Source: an uncultured Caulobacteraceae bacterium (GTDB lineage Bacteria; Pseudomonadota; Alphaproteobacteria; Caulobacterales; Caulobacteraceae). Taken from it: a stretch of 36,471 nt of DNA. Where the stretch lies: positions 1 to 36,471 of the forward strand of contig CAIXWN010000093.1 in assembly GCA_903923135.1 (NCBI GenBank), given 5' to 3'. Every line of letters begins with the position of its first letter. Within the stretch, counting starts at the first letter, position 1. The notes under the pieces are model-generated. The model worked only from the letters and a program-made list of their open reading frames with translations, ran no database searches and was not told the origin of the DNA. This document shows, piece after piece, positions 22,651-31,246 of the stretch. The position numbers and the translations under genes were made by a program.

Positions 22651-23889
22651 GTGGATTGCATCAGGCTTACGGCGATTTCGGCCTTGGCGGCCACCCTGGC
22701 GCTTGCTTCCGGGTCGGCCGTGCACGCCGCCCAGGCCGATGATCCGCCGGCGATCCCGACCACAAGGTCCACCGAGCTCAATCTCGACGCGCAGATCATG
22801 TACGACAGCAATGTGTCCAGATCCGACAGGGCTACCGCCGCCAAACGGGGATTGGCCCTCGCCGATGAGATCGGTTCGCCCAGCGCGTCCTTGATCCTGG
22901 CGCGTCCGATTGGACGGACCACCTATTTCTTGAAGGCCAGCGGCGGCTATAGCTTCTACGCGACGAACACGGTCAGAAATCGCGACCATTTCGACATCGA
23001 ACCGGCGGTCGCGACCCATCTGGGTCCATGTCAGGAGACGGTCTGGGGCGCCTACGATCAGGCGGAATCCGATCTCACCGACCTGGCGGTGGGAATCAAC
23101 ACCAACACGCATGAGCATGCGGCCGTCAATCTTACGGCGTCCTGCGGGCGCCCAATTGGTTTCGCGCCCAGCGTCACGGTAGGCGAGGCGTGGTTGAACA
23201 GCAGCGCCACGCAATTGAGAGTCGTGGACTCGCGCACCTTCAAAGTGACCCCGGCGCTTGTCTACCAACGTCCAACCTTCGGCGCTGTCTCGGTGTTCGG
23301 CGAGTTCGCGGAGACGACCTTTCCGAATCGCTTGCTGATCTCACCTCAGCTGACGATTTTCACATACGGCTACAATCTCTATGTCGGTGGTTTTCGCTAT
23401 GAGCGCCATCTGGGAGGCCGGCTGGACCTGTCAGCGTCGGTTTCCTACACCGCTTTGAGGCCGAACGCCTCCAACTCTCCAGCCTTCAATGGCCTGACCT
23501 ATTCGGCTGATGCGACCTACGCCGTGTCCAGTCGGATCAGCCTGCATGGGGCTCTCGCCCGCGCGACGGTGCCGTCCAACCGCATTCAGGCCAATTTCTC
23601 CGTCGACGAAACCTATGAAGGCGATGTGTCCTATAAGTTCGGCACCCGCCTGACCCTCAGCCTCACAGGCAAGAGCGAGAGCAAGGACTACCGGCTCGCG
23701 CCAGGCGCAGGCCCGGCGCTCGACCTCACCCAGCAGACCATCTACTCTGCGCTAGGCTCGCTCACCTACAATCTGAACAAGCATGTCGCCGTCACCCTGG
23801 ACGCCGGCGATGAAGAGCGGCAGACCAACTTCACCGGACTGACCTATTCAAGCACCCGGGTCGATCTGCAGACGAGGGTGACGTTCTAG
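22651..23889 (+). CDS. Outer-membrane beta-barrel protein
   Basis: 412 residues. A signal peptide (ISALAATLALASGSAVHAA, about 8-26) precedes a body made of alternating amphipathic beta strands, for example LNLDAQIMYDSNVSRSD, TYFLKASGGYSFYATNT, TYGYNLYVGGFRYERHL, LDLSASVSYTALRPNAS and DLQTRVTF. The C-terminal Phe is the usual recognition signal of barrel assembly. DSNVSRSD is common in exopolysaccharide-associated barrels. The start is GTG 22651 with GGGGA about nine bases before it. As the last gene of the polysaccharide locus it may be the outer-membrane exit channel, like the barrels of synthase systems, or a surface attachment protein. Export function is inferred from position only. Confidence 0.78.
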   Translation: MDCIRLTAISALAATLALASGSAVHAAQADDPPAIPTTRSTELNLDAQIMYDSNVSRSDRATAAKRGLALADEIGSPSASLILARPIGRTTYFLKASGGYSFYATNTVRNRDHFDIEPAVATHLGPCQETVWGAYDQAESDLTDLAVGINTNTHEHAAVNLTASCGRPIGFAPSVTVGEAWLNSSATQLRVVDSRTFKVTPALVYQRPTFGAVSVFGEFAETTFPNRLLISPQLTIFTYGYNLYVGGFRYERHLGGRLDLSASVSYTALRPNASNSPAFNGLTYSADATYAVSSRISLHGALARATVPSNRIQANFSVDETYEGDVSYKFGTRLTLSLTGKSESKDYRLAPGAGPALDLTQQTIYSALGSLTYNLNKHVAVTLDAGDEERQTNFTGLTYSSTRVDLQTRVTF

Positions 23890-23906
23890 GCCGCTTGAGG
23901 GGGCAT

Positions 23907-24221
23907 TCACCCCTGGGCGTTGCGGATGATCTCGTGGTGCCGGATGACCTCGCGGGTCAGGAATCCCAGGAATTTCTCGGCAAACTCGGGCGCCAGATCG
24001 GCGTTCACGGCCAGGGATCTCAGGCGGGCAATCTGCTGAGCCTCGCGCGTCGGATCGGCCGGCGGCAGATTCAGTCTGGCCTTCAGTTGTCCCACTTTCT
24101 GGGTGCATTTGAACCGTTCGGCCAACAGGTGCAGCACCGCCGCGTCGATATTGTCGATGGAGTGACGCAGTTCGGCCAGTTCGGGCGGGACGGCGGGCGG
24201 GGAGGTGTGTTGATCGGCCAT
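23907..24221 (-). CDS. Chorismate mutase (AroQ class)
   Basis: A 104-residue all-helical chorismate mutase, converting chorismate to prephenate for Phe/Tyr synthesis. All main active-site residues of the E. coli P-protein domain are present with a constant offset of eight: R19, R36, K47, D56, R59 and E60 (E. coli R11, R28, K39, D48, R51, E52). The position of E. coli Q88 is H96 or E97. The visible sequence is ELRHSIDNIDAAVLHLLAERF, GQLKARL and PADPTREAQQI in pieces. ATG 24221 is chosen; the frame extends to a TTG at 24332 that overlaps the neighbouring gene. It faces the outer-membrane gene with a 17-bp gap. Monofunctional and cytoplasmic. Confidence 0.93.
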   Translation of the reverse strand: MADQHTSPPAVPPELAELRHSIDNIDAAVLHLLAERFKCTQKVGQLKARLNLPPADPTREAQQIARLRSLAVNADLAPEFAEKFLGFLTREVIRHHEIIRNAQG

Positions 24222-24295
24222 GACCGGCTTCGTCGCGGGCTTCGTGACGGAGGTCAAGCCCGGCAATGGGGCTCCCTGCTGGCGGCGCGTCCGGT

Positions 24296-25951
24296 TCACC
24301 GGGCGCCGGCGCGCGATGGAGGCTTCATGCAAAGGTATCGCACCGGGTGAATGTCCACCGCGTTATCGACCCAACCGGTCAGACGCGGCGACACCAGGTT
24401 CAGGTTCACGCCCACGTAGAGCGGTGCGATGTAGGCGTCATCGAGCATGATCTGTTCGGCCTGCGCCAGCAGCGCCGCCCGCCGGGCCCCGTCGGCCTCG
24501 TGATCGGCCCGGTCAAGAAGGGCGTCGTAGGCGGGATTGCGATAGCCACCGTAATTCTGGGCCCCGGTGTCGGATTTCATCAGCGTCAGATAGGTGAGGG
24601 GGTCGCTGAAGTCGGCGATCCAGGCCAGGAGGCCGATCTGGAAGTCGCGAGCCTCGAAGCTCCGATAGGCGACCTGTCCCTCTTCCTGACGCAGCGTCGC
24701 CTCGATGCCCACCGCCCGCAGGTCCGCCTGGATGGCCTGGACGATGAGCAGGCTGCCTTGAGTGTTGGGGGATTTCAGCTCGATCTTCAGGGGATGGTTC
24801 GGGCCGTAGCCGGCCTGGACGAGCAACTGGCGCGCCAGAGTCTCGCGTCGGATCAAACTCCATTCTGACCAGTAGGCGTGCGGGTGGGGCGAGTCCGGCG
24901 GCAGATAGCCGGCGATCGGCGACGGGACAAACGCGGTTGTCGGTATCTGACCCGCCCGGAGCAGCTTGTCGCTGAGGAATTTCCGGTCAATGGCCATGCT
25001 GACCGCCTGTCGGACTCGACGGTCGCGAAGCGCCGGGGTTTCCGCGACATTGAAGGCGAGGTAGGTCTTCGAGAGGTAGGGATGGGTCCGCACATAGGGC
25101 GCCATGTGTCCGGGCTGCCGTAGAAACGCGACCCGGCTGGAGACGATTGTGTTGTTGATGTCGAGTTCGCCGCGCCCCACGCGCCGCTCGGCCGAGACCG
25201 AGTCCTGGGTCGGATAGAAGTCGATGCGATCGATGCAGACCTGGGAGGCGGCGTAATAGTAGGGGTTTTTTTCCAGTCGGAGCATGTCGCCCAGCCGCCA
25301 ACTGACCAGCCGGTACGGGCCGTTGCCCACGTAATGTCCAGGCTGGGTCCAGGCCTCGCCCCAACGCCGCACGGTGTGCGCGGGCACGGGGGAGAAGCTC
25401 TGATGCTGCAGCAATTGGGGCAGATAGGGCGCCGGATGGGCCAGGTCGAGGCGCAGCGTGTGGCTGTCCACCGCCGTCGCGCCCAGCGTCTCTGGGGCCG
25501 CCCTGCCGGCGTTCACGGCCTGCGCCCCTTTGATCACATAGAGCAGATAGGCGTAGGAGGCCGCGGTCTTCGGATCGAGTGTGCGGCGGAAGGAAAACAC
25601 GAAGTCGTCCGCCGTCACCGGACTGCCATCTGACCACAGAGCGGGTCTCAGATGGAAGGTCCAGGTCAGTCCGTCGGAGCTGGTTTCCCACGCTGTCGCC
25701 ATCCCGGGAATAGGCGACCCGTCCGGCGCGTTGCCCGCCAGGCCCTCCATCAACTCCCGGATGATCGCCGCTTCGCTTGTCAGGCTGGCCTTCACGGGAT
25801 CGAGCGTGCCGGGATCGACCGTGTTGCCGTATTCGAGACACACCTTGCCGGCCCCACAGGGCGGACGCGAAGCGTTCTGCTGGCATCCGGAGGCAGCCAT
25901 AGCTGCTGCCATCAGGCCGAGCACCAGCAGACGAGACAAGACCGACGACAT
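24296..25951 (-). CDS. Peptide ABC transporter substrate-binding lipoprotein (SBP_bac_5, OppA-like)
   Basis: 551 residues. The lipoprotein signal ends AAMAASGC with Cys23 as acylation site. The SBP_bac_5 fold is shown by LEYGNTVDPGTLDPVKA, PDGSPIPGMATAWETS, LTWTFHLRPALWSDG, VTADDFVFSFRRTLDP, YVGNGPYRLVSWR and RVRQAVSMAIDRKFL. Such proteins bind oligopeptides (also murein peptides or nickel complexes) and deliver them to an inner-membrane ABC permease. No permease or ATPase gene is nearby, so this copy is an orphan that must use a transporter encoded elsewhere. It is divergent from the cinA-like gene, 57 bp away. It precedes the chorismate mutase gene on the same strand by 74 bp, but the functions seem unrelated. 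Confidence 0.92.
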   Translation of the reverse strand: MSSVLSRLLVLGLMAAAMAASGCQQNASRPPCGAGKVCLEYGNTVDPGTLDPVKASLTSEAAIIRELMEGLAGNAPDGSPIPGMATAWETSSDGLTWTFHLRPALWSDGSPVTADDFVFSFRRTLDPKTAASYAYLLYVIKGAQAVNAGRAAPETLGATAVDSHTLRLDLAHPAPYLPQLLQHQSFSPVPAHTVRRWGEAWTQPGHYVGNGPYRLVSWRLGDMLRLEKNPYYYAASQVCIDRIDFYPTQDSVSAERRVGRGELDINNTIVSSRVAFLRQPGHMAPYVRTHPYLSKTYLAFNVAETPALRDRRVRQAVSMAIDRKFLSDKLLRAGQIPTTAFVPSPIAGYLPPDSPHPHAYWSEWSLIRRETLARQLLVQAGYGPNHPLKIELKSPNTQGSLLIVQAIQADLRAVGIEATLRQEEGQVAYRSFEARDFQIGLLAWIADFSDPLTYLTLMKSDTGAQNYGGYRNPAYDALLDRADHEADGARRAALLAQAEQIMLDDAYIAPLYVGVNLNLVSPRLTGWVDNAVDIHPVRYLCMKPPSRAGAR

Positions 25952-25994
25952 AGGGCTAGTTGCCTAACCGTCCAGCGCCATCGGCGCCACGACT

Positions 25995-26001
25995 AAGGAG
26001 G
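25995..26001 (+). promoter_or_regulatory. Strong ribosome binding site of cinA-like gene
   Basis: AAGGAGG seven bases before the ATG at 26009, among the best Shine-Dalgarno matches in the window; it fixes that start. Confidence 0.8.
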
Positions 26002-26008
26002 AACATTC

Positions 26009-26500
26009 ATGGAAATCGCCCTGATCGACGCCGCCATGGCCGTGGCCGAGGCCTTGAAAGCCCGCCGCCAGACCCTCGCGGTCGCGGAGTCGTCCGCCGG
26101 TGGCCTGATCAGCGCTGCGTTGCTGGCGGTTCCGGGCGCCAGCGCCTACTTCCTGGGCGGAGCGATCGTGTACACTGGCAAGGCGCGCATGAGTCTCATG
26201 GGTTTGCCAAGGGAGGCTGTGGCGGGAATGCGCTCGGCGAGCGAGCCCTACGCCTTGCTGCTGGCCCGCACCGCCCGCGAGAACCTGGGGGCGACATGGG
26301 GGCTGTCGGAGACCGGGGCCTCGGGACCGACGGGCAATCCCTACGGCGACGCCGCCGGCCATAGCTGTCTGGCTGTGTCAGGGCCGGTCGAAATGGCCTT
26401 CACCCTTGAAACCGGGGAGTCGGACCGGGTCGCGAATATGGACGCCTTTGCGCTGGCCGCCCTGAGGCTGCTCTCACAGGTCCTTGAGGATCTGGCCTGA
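26009..26500 (+). CDS. pncC: CinA-family nicotinamide-nucleotide amidase (PncC-like)
   Basis: A 163-residue protein equal to the C-terminal domain of CinA, which deamidates nicotinamide mononucleotide in NAD recycling. LAVAESSAGGLISAALLAVPGAS carries the nucleophile in two short motifs (AESSAGG, S28), and GGAIVYTGKARMSLMG provides Y55 and K58; S28, Y55, K58 keep the spacing of S31/Y58/K61 in E. coli PncC. WGLSETGASGPTGNPYGD is the standard second motif (usually AxTGxAGPxG). The N-terminal molybdopterin-like domain of full CinA is absent, as in PncC. The start is set by the AAGGAGG site. Convergent with the small secreted protein gene 11 bp away. Confidence 0.93.
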   Translation: MEIALIDAAMAVAEALKARRQTLAVAESSAGGLISAALLAVPGASAYFLGGAIVYTGKARMSLMGLPREAVAGMRSASEPYALLLARTARENLGATWGLSETGASGPTGNPYGDAAGHSCLAVSGPVEMAFTLETGESDRVANMDAFALAALRLLSQVLEDLA

Positions 26501-26511
26501 TCGCGGCAGGC

Positions 26512-26901
26512 CTATCGCCTTCGACGCCAGCCGTCCTCATGGCCGGTGTCGATCATCAGCGATACGGCGGCGTTCTCGCCTACCGGCACGCACACCGCGC
26601 CGCCGATCTCCCGATAGCCACGCGTGCCCACCCCGGCCCACACGGCGCCGTGGGGCGACTTGTCCGGCTTGCCGTCTTCCGCCCTGGCCGGTCCGCCGCA
26701 CGGGCCTGACGGTCGGAGAACGTCCGGACCATAGTCCAAGTGATCGCTCAGTCGCAGAGGATCGCTCGACGGGGGCGCCGGTGCGACTCCGGCGGCCGCT
26801 CTGGCCGTAGGGATGGCTTCCTGCGCCACGCCCGCCGCGGGTGGCAGCCAGCCGAGAAGCAGGGCCAGGATCGGGAGGGCGAAGGCGGGAGCGCGCGGCA
26901 T
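26512..26901 (-). CDS. Small secreted protein of unknown function
   Basis: A 129-residue protein with a clear signal peptide (FALPILALLLGWLPPAAGVAQ, cleavage around residue 26). A Pro/Ala-rich linker leads to a compact domain with two cysteines (PCGG and AVCVPV), GVGTRGYREIGG and a very basic end (GWRRRR). The cysteines may form a disulfide in the periplasm. The start is firm: AGGAGG lies seven bases before ATG 26901. It is divergent from putA with a 77-bp gap that must hold both promoters. I do not recognise a family; similar small signal-peptide proteins are frequent in Caulobacterales, but that is only an impression. Confidence 0.72.
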   Translation of the reverse strand: MPRAPAFALPILALLLGWLPPAAGVAQEAIPTARAAAGVAPAPPSSDPLRLSDHLDYGPDVLRPSGPCGGPARAEDGKPDKSPHGAVWAGVGTRGYREIGGAVCVPVGENAAVSLMIDTGHEDGWRRRR

Positions 26902-26978
26902 GGGAGTCCTCCTGCGGAGCGTGGATGCTATAGGAGACCTCTGTCACGGCCAAATTGCGACACCGAAGGGTCAGTGCA

Positions 26979-29900
26979 ATGCCCGAACTCATGGATATCG
27001 CCTCGGCGCGCAGGGCCATCGCGCCACTCTATCGGATCAATGAACACGCCGCGCTCGGTCCACTTGCCGGGGCGGCAGCCCTCACGGCGGCGGAACGGGC
27101 GCGAGTGCTCGCCATGGCCTCGGCGCTGCTCGTCGATTTGCGTGCTCCGGGGCGCGCGGGCTGGATCGACCAATTCCTGCGCGAATACAGCCTCTCCAGT
27201 GACGAGGGCGCCGCCCTTTTGGGCCTCGCCGAGGCCTATCTCCGCATACCCGACTCGGGCACTGCCGACGCGCTGATCAAGGACAAACTGATCAAGGGAG
27301 ACTGGCGGGCGCATATCGGCGGCGCCCCTTCGACGCTGGTCAACAGCGCGACCCTCGGCCTGATCCTCGCCCAGTCCCTGGCCGAGGCGCCGTCCGGCAG
27401 CCTGCGCGGGCTCATTGGACGCCTTGGCGAGCCGGCCGTCCGTGTCGCGGTCGCCGGGGCGATGCAGACCATGGGTCAGGCGTTTGTGCTCGGTCGGGAT
27501 ATAAACGAGGCCCTGCGCAGGGCCGACCGCGGCGCGAACCGGGCGTTTCGGTATTCGTTCGACATGCTGGGCGAGGGCGCTCGAACCACGGCGGATGCGG
27601 AGGCCTATTTCCACGCCTACGTGCAAGCCATTGAGGCCGTCGGGCGGTCCGGCCGCGAGGCCGGCGACGTTTTTGCCCGGGACAGCGTCTCGGTGAAACT
27701 CTCGGCGCTCCATCCGCGCTACGAACCCTTCCAGGCGGCGCGGGCAGTGCCGGAACTGACGGCCCGGCTTGTCGAACTGGCCAGGGTCGCCCGCGCCGGC
27801 GGGGCAGGACTCACTGTGGACGCCGAAGAGAGCGAGCGACTTGAAATGTCGCTCGACATCATCGAGGGGGCGGCCCGCCACCCTTCATTGGCCGGTTGGG
27901 ACGGCCTGGGCATGGCGGTCCAGGCCTATCAGCGGAGGGCGCCGGCCGTGATTGATTGGGCGGCGTCCCTGGCGGGGGCCACCCGCCGAAGGCTGATGGT
28001 TCGGCTGGTCAAGGGGGCCTACTGGGATACAGAGATCAAGCGGGCCCAGGAGCGCGGCCTCTCGGACTATCCGGTCTTCACGCGCAAGACGGGCACCGAC
28101 GTCAGCTATCTGGCCTGCGTCCGCTCGCTGCTGGCCCGGCCCGGTTTGTTCCCCGCGTTCGCCACCCACAACGCCCTGACGGTTGCGACGGTGCTGGAGT
28201 GGGCGGGTGCGCGCCGCGACTTCGAGTTTCAACGACTTCACGGCATGGGCGACGGCCTCTATGCCTCCCTCATGGCTGAACGCGACCTGGCGGTCCGCGT
28301 CTACGCCCCGGTTGGCGGCTACCGGGACCTCCTTGCCTATCTCGTCCGGCGACTGCTGGAGAACGGCGCGAACACCAGCTTCGTCCACCAGGTCGCCGAC
28401 GCTCACCTCTCAGATGAGGAGCTCCTGGCTGACCCTGTTGAGCGGGCCATCCAGGCCGGCCTGACCGCCCACCCGGCCATCCTGAACCCCTCGGCGCTCT
28501 ACGCGCCGGATCGTTTGAACTCCGCCGGAGTCGATCTGTCGGAAGCGACGGTGGTGAAACCGTTGCTCGGCGCCATCGCCGCCGCCTCGACGCGGGCCCG
28601 TGCGGCGCCCCTGGTCGACGGCCAGGCGCGGATCGGCGCACCGCGGCTGGTCGGCAACCCGACGGATCACCAGCGACCTCCAGGCGAGGTTGTGGAGGCC
28701 TCGCTCGCGGATGTGGCAGACGCTGTGCAGGCCGCCGCGCTCTGCCAGGGTGGCTGGGACGATCTCGGAGCGGAAACTCGAGCGGCGATCCTCGTGCGGT
28801 TGGGCGATTTGCTGGAACGGGACCGCGCGCGGCTCGTTTCACTGCTTATGCGGGAGGCCGGCAAGACCCTGGCCGATGCGGTCAGCGAAGTGCGCGAGGC
28901 GGTGGATTTCTGTCGATACTACGCCGTTCAGGCGCGCCGATATTTCGCACCAATCCGTCTGCCCGGGCCGACCGGCGAGTTGAACGAACTCACCCTTCGC
29001 GGCCGTGGCGTGTTCGCCTGCGTCAGTCCCTGGAACTTTCCGCTGGCGATCTTTCTGGGTCAGGCGACCGCCGCCCTGGCGGCCGGCAATACCGTGGTGG
29101 CTAAACCCGCCCCGCAGACCCCTCTGGTCGCCGCCGCGGCCGTGAACCTGGCTCTCGAAGCGGGCGTTCCGCCCGGCGTGTTCAACCTTGTCCCAGGGGG
29201 GGCGGCCGTCGGCCAGGCCCTGGTGGCCCATCGTCGGGTGGCGGGCGTGGCCTTCACCGGCTCCACCGCCACGGCCCGGCGCATCGCCCGCACCCTACTG
29301 GACGACGAGACCCGCCCGCTCGTTCCGCTCATCGCCGAGACCGGCGGGCTGAATGCGATGCTTGTGGATTCCACCGCCCTGCCCGAGCAGGTTGTCGCTG
29401 ACGTCGTCGTCTCGGCGTTCCTCAGCGCCGGCCAGCGCTGTTCGGCTCTGCGGCTGCTTTGCCTTCACGAGGATATTGCGGAGGGCGTCCTGCGCATGCT
29501 CAAGGGCGCGATGGACGAACTGGTGATCGGCGACCCGGCCGATCCGGCGACCGATGTCGGGCCGGTGATCGACGCCACCGCCCGGGCAGGGCTGGAGGAC
29601 CACCGGCAGCGCTGGCGCGGCAGGATACTGCACGCGGTCGACCTTCCGGCCGGACTGGAGCGCGGCGAATTCTTCCCCCCGACGCTGATCAGCCTCGAAT
29701 CGGTCGAGGATCTCGACCATGAGGTGTTTGGCCCGATCCTCCATGTTGTCACCTGGCCGTCCGGGGCCATGGAGGACACGCTGCGCCGGGTTATGGCGTC
29801 GGGCTATGGCCTGACCCTGGGCGTACATAGCCGCATCGCTGGCGTGGCGGACGCGGTGCGGCGGCAGGCCCGCGTCGGCAACCTCTACGTCAACCGCTCG

Positions 29901-30080
29901 ATGACCGGCGCGGTGGTGGGCGTCCAGCCGTTCGGCGGGGAAGGCCTTTCCGGGACCGGGCCCAAGGCCGGCGGCCCTCACTATCTGCCGCGGTTCGCCG
30001 TGGAGCGCACCTGGACTGTCGACACGACCTCAGCCGGCGGCAACGCCAGCCTGCTGGGGCTGGAGGACCAGGCCCAATGA
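26979..30080 (+). CDS. putA: Bifunctional proline dehydrogenase / glutamate-semialdehyde dehydrogenase PutA
   Basis: 1033 residues. It oxidises proline to glutamate in two steps with channelling: FAD-dependent PRODH, then NAD-dependent P5C dehydrogenase. PRODH barrel motifs are AEESERLEMSLDI-like DAEESERLEMSLDIIEG, RLVKGAYWDTEIKRAQ, FATHNALTVATV, LHGMGDGLY and VRVYAPVGGYRDLLAYLVRR. The ALDH half shows SPWNFPLAIFLGQ, FTGSTATARRIA, E787 (IAETGGLNAM) and catalytic C821 (SAGQRCSALR). There is no N-terminal ribbon-helix-helix DNA-binding domain, so this is the short, non-regulatory PutA type. ATG 26979 with GAAGGG nine bases upstream is preferred to 26955. It overlaps the next gene by ATGA. No Lrp-type putR is in the window. 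Confidence 0.96.
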   Translation: MPELMDIASARRAIAPLYRINEHAALGPLAGAAALTAAERARVLAMASALLVDLRAPGRAGWIDQFLREYSLSSDEGAALLGLAEAYLRIPDSGTADALIKDKLIKGDWRAHIGGAPSTLVNSATLGLILAQSLAEAPSGSLRGLIGRLGEPAVRVAVAGAMQTMGQAFVLGRDINEALRRADRGANRAFRYSFDMLGEGARTTADAEAYFHAYVQAIEAVGRSGREAGDVFARDSVSVKLSALHPRYEPFQAARAVPELTARLVELARVARAGGAGLTVDAEESERLEMSLDIIEGAARHPSLAGWDGLGMAVQAYQRRAPAVIDWAASLAGATRRRLMVRLVKGAYWDTEIKRAQERGLSDYPVFTRKTGTDVSYLACVRSLLARPGLFPAFATHNALTVATVLEWAGARRDFEFQRLHGMGDGLYASLMAERDLAVRVYAPVGGYRDLLAYLVRRLLENGANTSFVHQVADAHLSDEELLADPVERAIQAGLTAHPAILNPSALYAPDRLNSAGVDLSEATVVKPLLGAIAAASTRARAAPLVDGQARIGAPRLVGNPTDHQRPPGEVVEASLADVADAVQAAALCQGGWDDLGAETRAAILVRLGDLLERDRARLVSLLMREAGKTLADAVSEVREAVDFCRYYAVQARRYFAPIRLPGPTGELNELTLRGRGVFACVSPWNFPLAIFLGQATAALAAGNTVVAKPAPQTPLVAAAAVNLALEAGVPPGVFNLVPGGAAVGQALVAHRRVAGVAFTGSTATARRIARTLLDDETRPLVPLIAETGGLNAMLVDSTALPEQVVADVVVSAFLSAGQRCSALRLLCLHEDIAEGVLRMLKGAMDELVIGDPADPATDVGPVIDATARAGLEDHRQRWRGRILHAVDLPAGLERGEFFPPTLISLESVEDLDHEVFGPILHVVTWPSGAMEDTLRRVMASGYGLTLGVHSRIAGVADAVRRQARVGNLYVNRSMTGAVVGVQPFGGEGLSGTGPKAGGPHYLPRFAVERTWTVDTTSAGGNASLLGLEDQAQ

Positions 30081-31246
30081 CGCTGACGACGGATGTGATT
30101 GTCATCGGACTGGGGGCCGCGGGCGCGGCCGTCGCATGCCGTCTGGCAAAGCGAGGCGCGCGGGTGATCGCGCTGGATCGGCATCAGCCGCCGCATGACC
30201 ACGGCTCGAGCCATGGCGAAAGCCGCATCACCCGCCAGGCGATCGGCGAAGGCGACATCTATGTGCCTCTGGCGCTGCGCGCCCACCGGTTGTGGCGGGA
30301 ACTTGAGGTGGAGACCGGCGCCACCTTGATGGAATCCGTAGGGGCCCTCGTGATCGGCGGCATAGACGATGGCGCGGCTCACACCGGCAAACGCGACTTC
30401 GTTCGCAACACCATCGCGGCGGCGCGGCGGTTTGATATCCCCCATGAGCTCCTCACGCCGGCAGAAACCATGCGGCGGCATCAGGCGCTGACCCTGCGCG
30501 GCGACGAGACGGTCTATTTCGAGCCCGGCGGCGGGCTGCTGCATGCCGAGCGCTGCGTGGCGGCGCAGATCGATATCGCCACGCGTCATGGCGCGGCGAT
30601 CCGCGCAGGGGAGACGGCGCTGGCTGTCGAGAGCGAGGGCGCCGGCGTTCGCGTTGTCACGGACCGGGCCGTCTATTCGGCGGGTCAGGTCGTCGTGGCG
30701 GCCGGTCCTTGGACCGCCACTCTGCTTGGGGGCGACTGGGCCGGACGCCTCTCCACCTTCCGTCAGGTCATGCACTGGTTTCCGGCGGACGATCCGACGC
30801 TATTCTCGCCCGAGCGTTTTCCGGTGTTCATCTGGATGCACGGCGCCGCGCCGGAAGACTGGTTCTACGGGTTTCCGCATTTGCCGGGCTCGGCCGGCGT
30901 CAAGATCGCCGATGAGAAGTTCGATGCGCTGCTTGCAGGCCCCAACGACCAGACCCAGCTGATCGAGGCGGGCGCCGCCGAGTCCATCTGGCGGCGTCAC
31001 ATCCGGGGGAGGATTGCTGGGATTTCCGGCAGGCCGGGTCGGTCCGCCGCCTGTCTTTACGCCATGGCGCCGGACAGCCGTTTCCTGATCGGCCGCCAGC
31101 CTGGCCGGGAACGCGTGATCGTGGTCTCGGCCTGTTCCGGCCATGGCTTCAAACATTCATCGGCGATCGGAGATCTGGTCGCCGAACTCGCTGCGGACGG
31201 CCGGACACCCTCCGACCTGGCGCCGTTCGCTCTCGACCTCGTCTAG
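30077..31246 (+). CDS. solA: FAD-dependent amine oxidase, N-methyltryptophan/sarcosine oxidase type
   Basis: 389 residues of the monomeric sarcosine oxidase family. The N-terminal dinucleotide-binding loop is VIVIGLGAAGAAVACRLAKRG with an acidic LDRHQPPHDHGSSHGESRI continuing (two separate motifs), where GSSHG-SRI is diagnostic. C326 in SAACLYAMAPDSRFLIG matches Cys315 of the Bacillus enzyme, the site of covalent 8-alpha-S-cysteinyl FAD. SGHGFKHSSAIGDLVAEL is the typical end. It oxidises a secondary amine such as N-methyl-L-tryptophan, sarcosine or pipecolate, giving H2O2. Translational coupling to putA suggests an amino-acid or betaine catabolic role, with a proline analogue as a possibility. 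The symbol is by family, not proven substrate. Its stop overlaps the convergent cytochrome stop in CTAG. Confidence 0.88.
   Translation: MTLTTDVIVIGLGAAGAAVACRLAKRGARVIALDRHQPPHDHGSSHGESRITRQAIGEGDIYVPLALRAHRLWRELEVETGATLMESVGALVIGGIDDGAAHTGKRDFVRNTIAAARRFDIPHELLTPAETMRRHQALTLRGDETVYFEPGGGLLHAERCVAAQIDIATRHGAAIRAGETALAVESEGAGVRVVTDRAVYSAGQVVVAAGPWTATLLGGDWAGRLSTFRQVMHWFPADDPTLFSPERFPVFIWMHGAAPEDWFYGFPHLPGSAGVKIADEKFDALLAGPNDQTQLIEAGAAESIWRRHIRGRIAGISGRPGRSAACLYAMAPDSRFLIGRQPGRERVIVVSACSGHGFKHSSAIGDLVAELAADGRTPSDLAPFALDLV

Noticed and set aside
23889-23910. Small GC-rich inverted repeat (AGGGG...CCCCT) between the convergent beta-barrel and chorismate mutase genes
   Set aside because: A five-base stem without a T-run on either side is too weak to call a terminator.
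26928-27881. Minus-strand frame of 317 codons over the start of putA
   Set aside because: Antisense to well-conserved PutA coding sequence and without any domain features.
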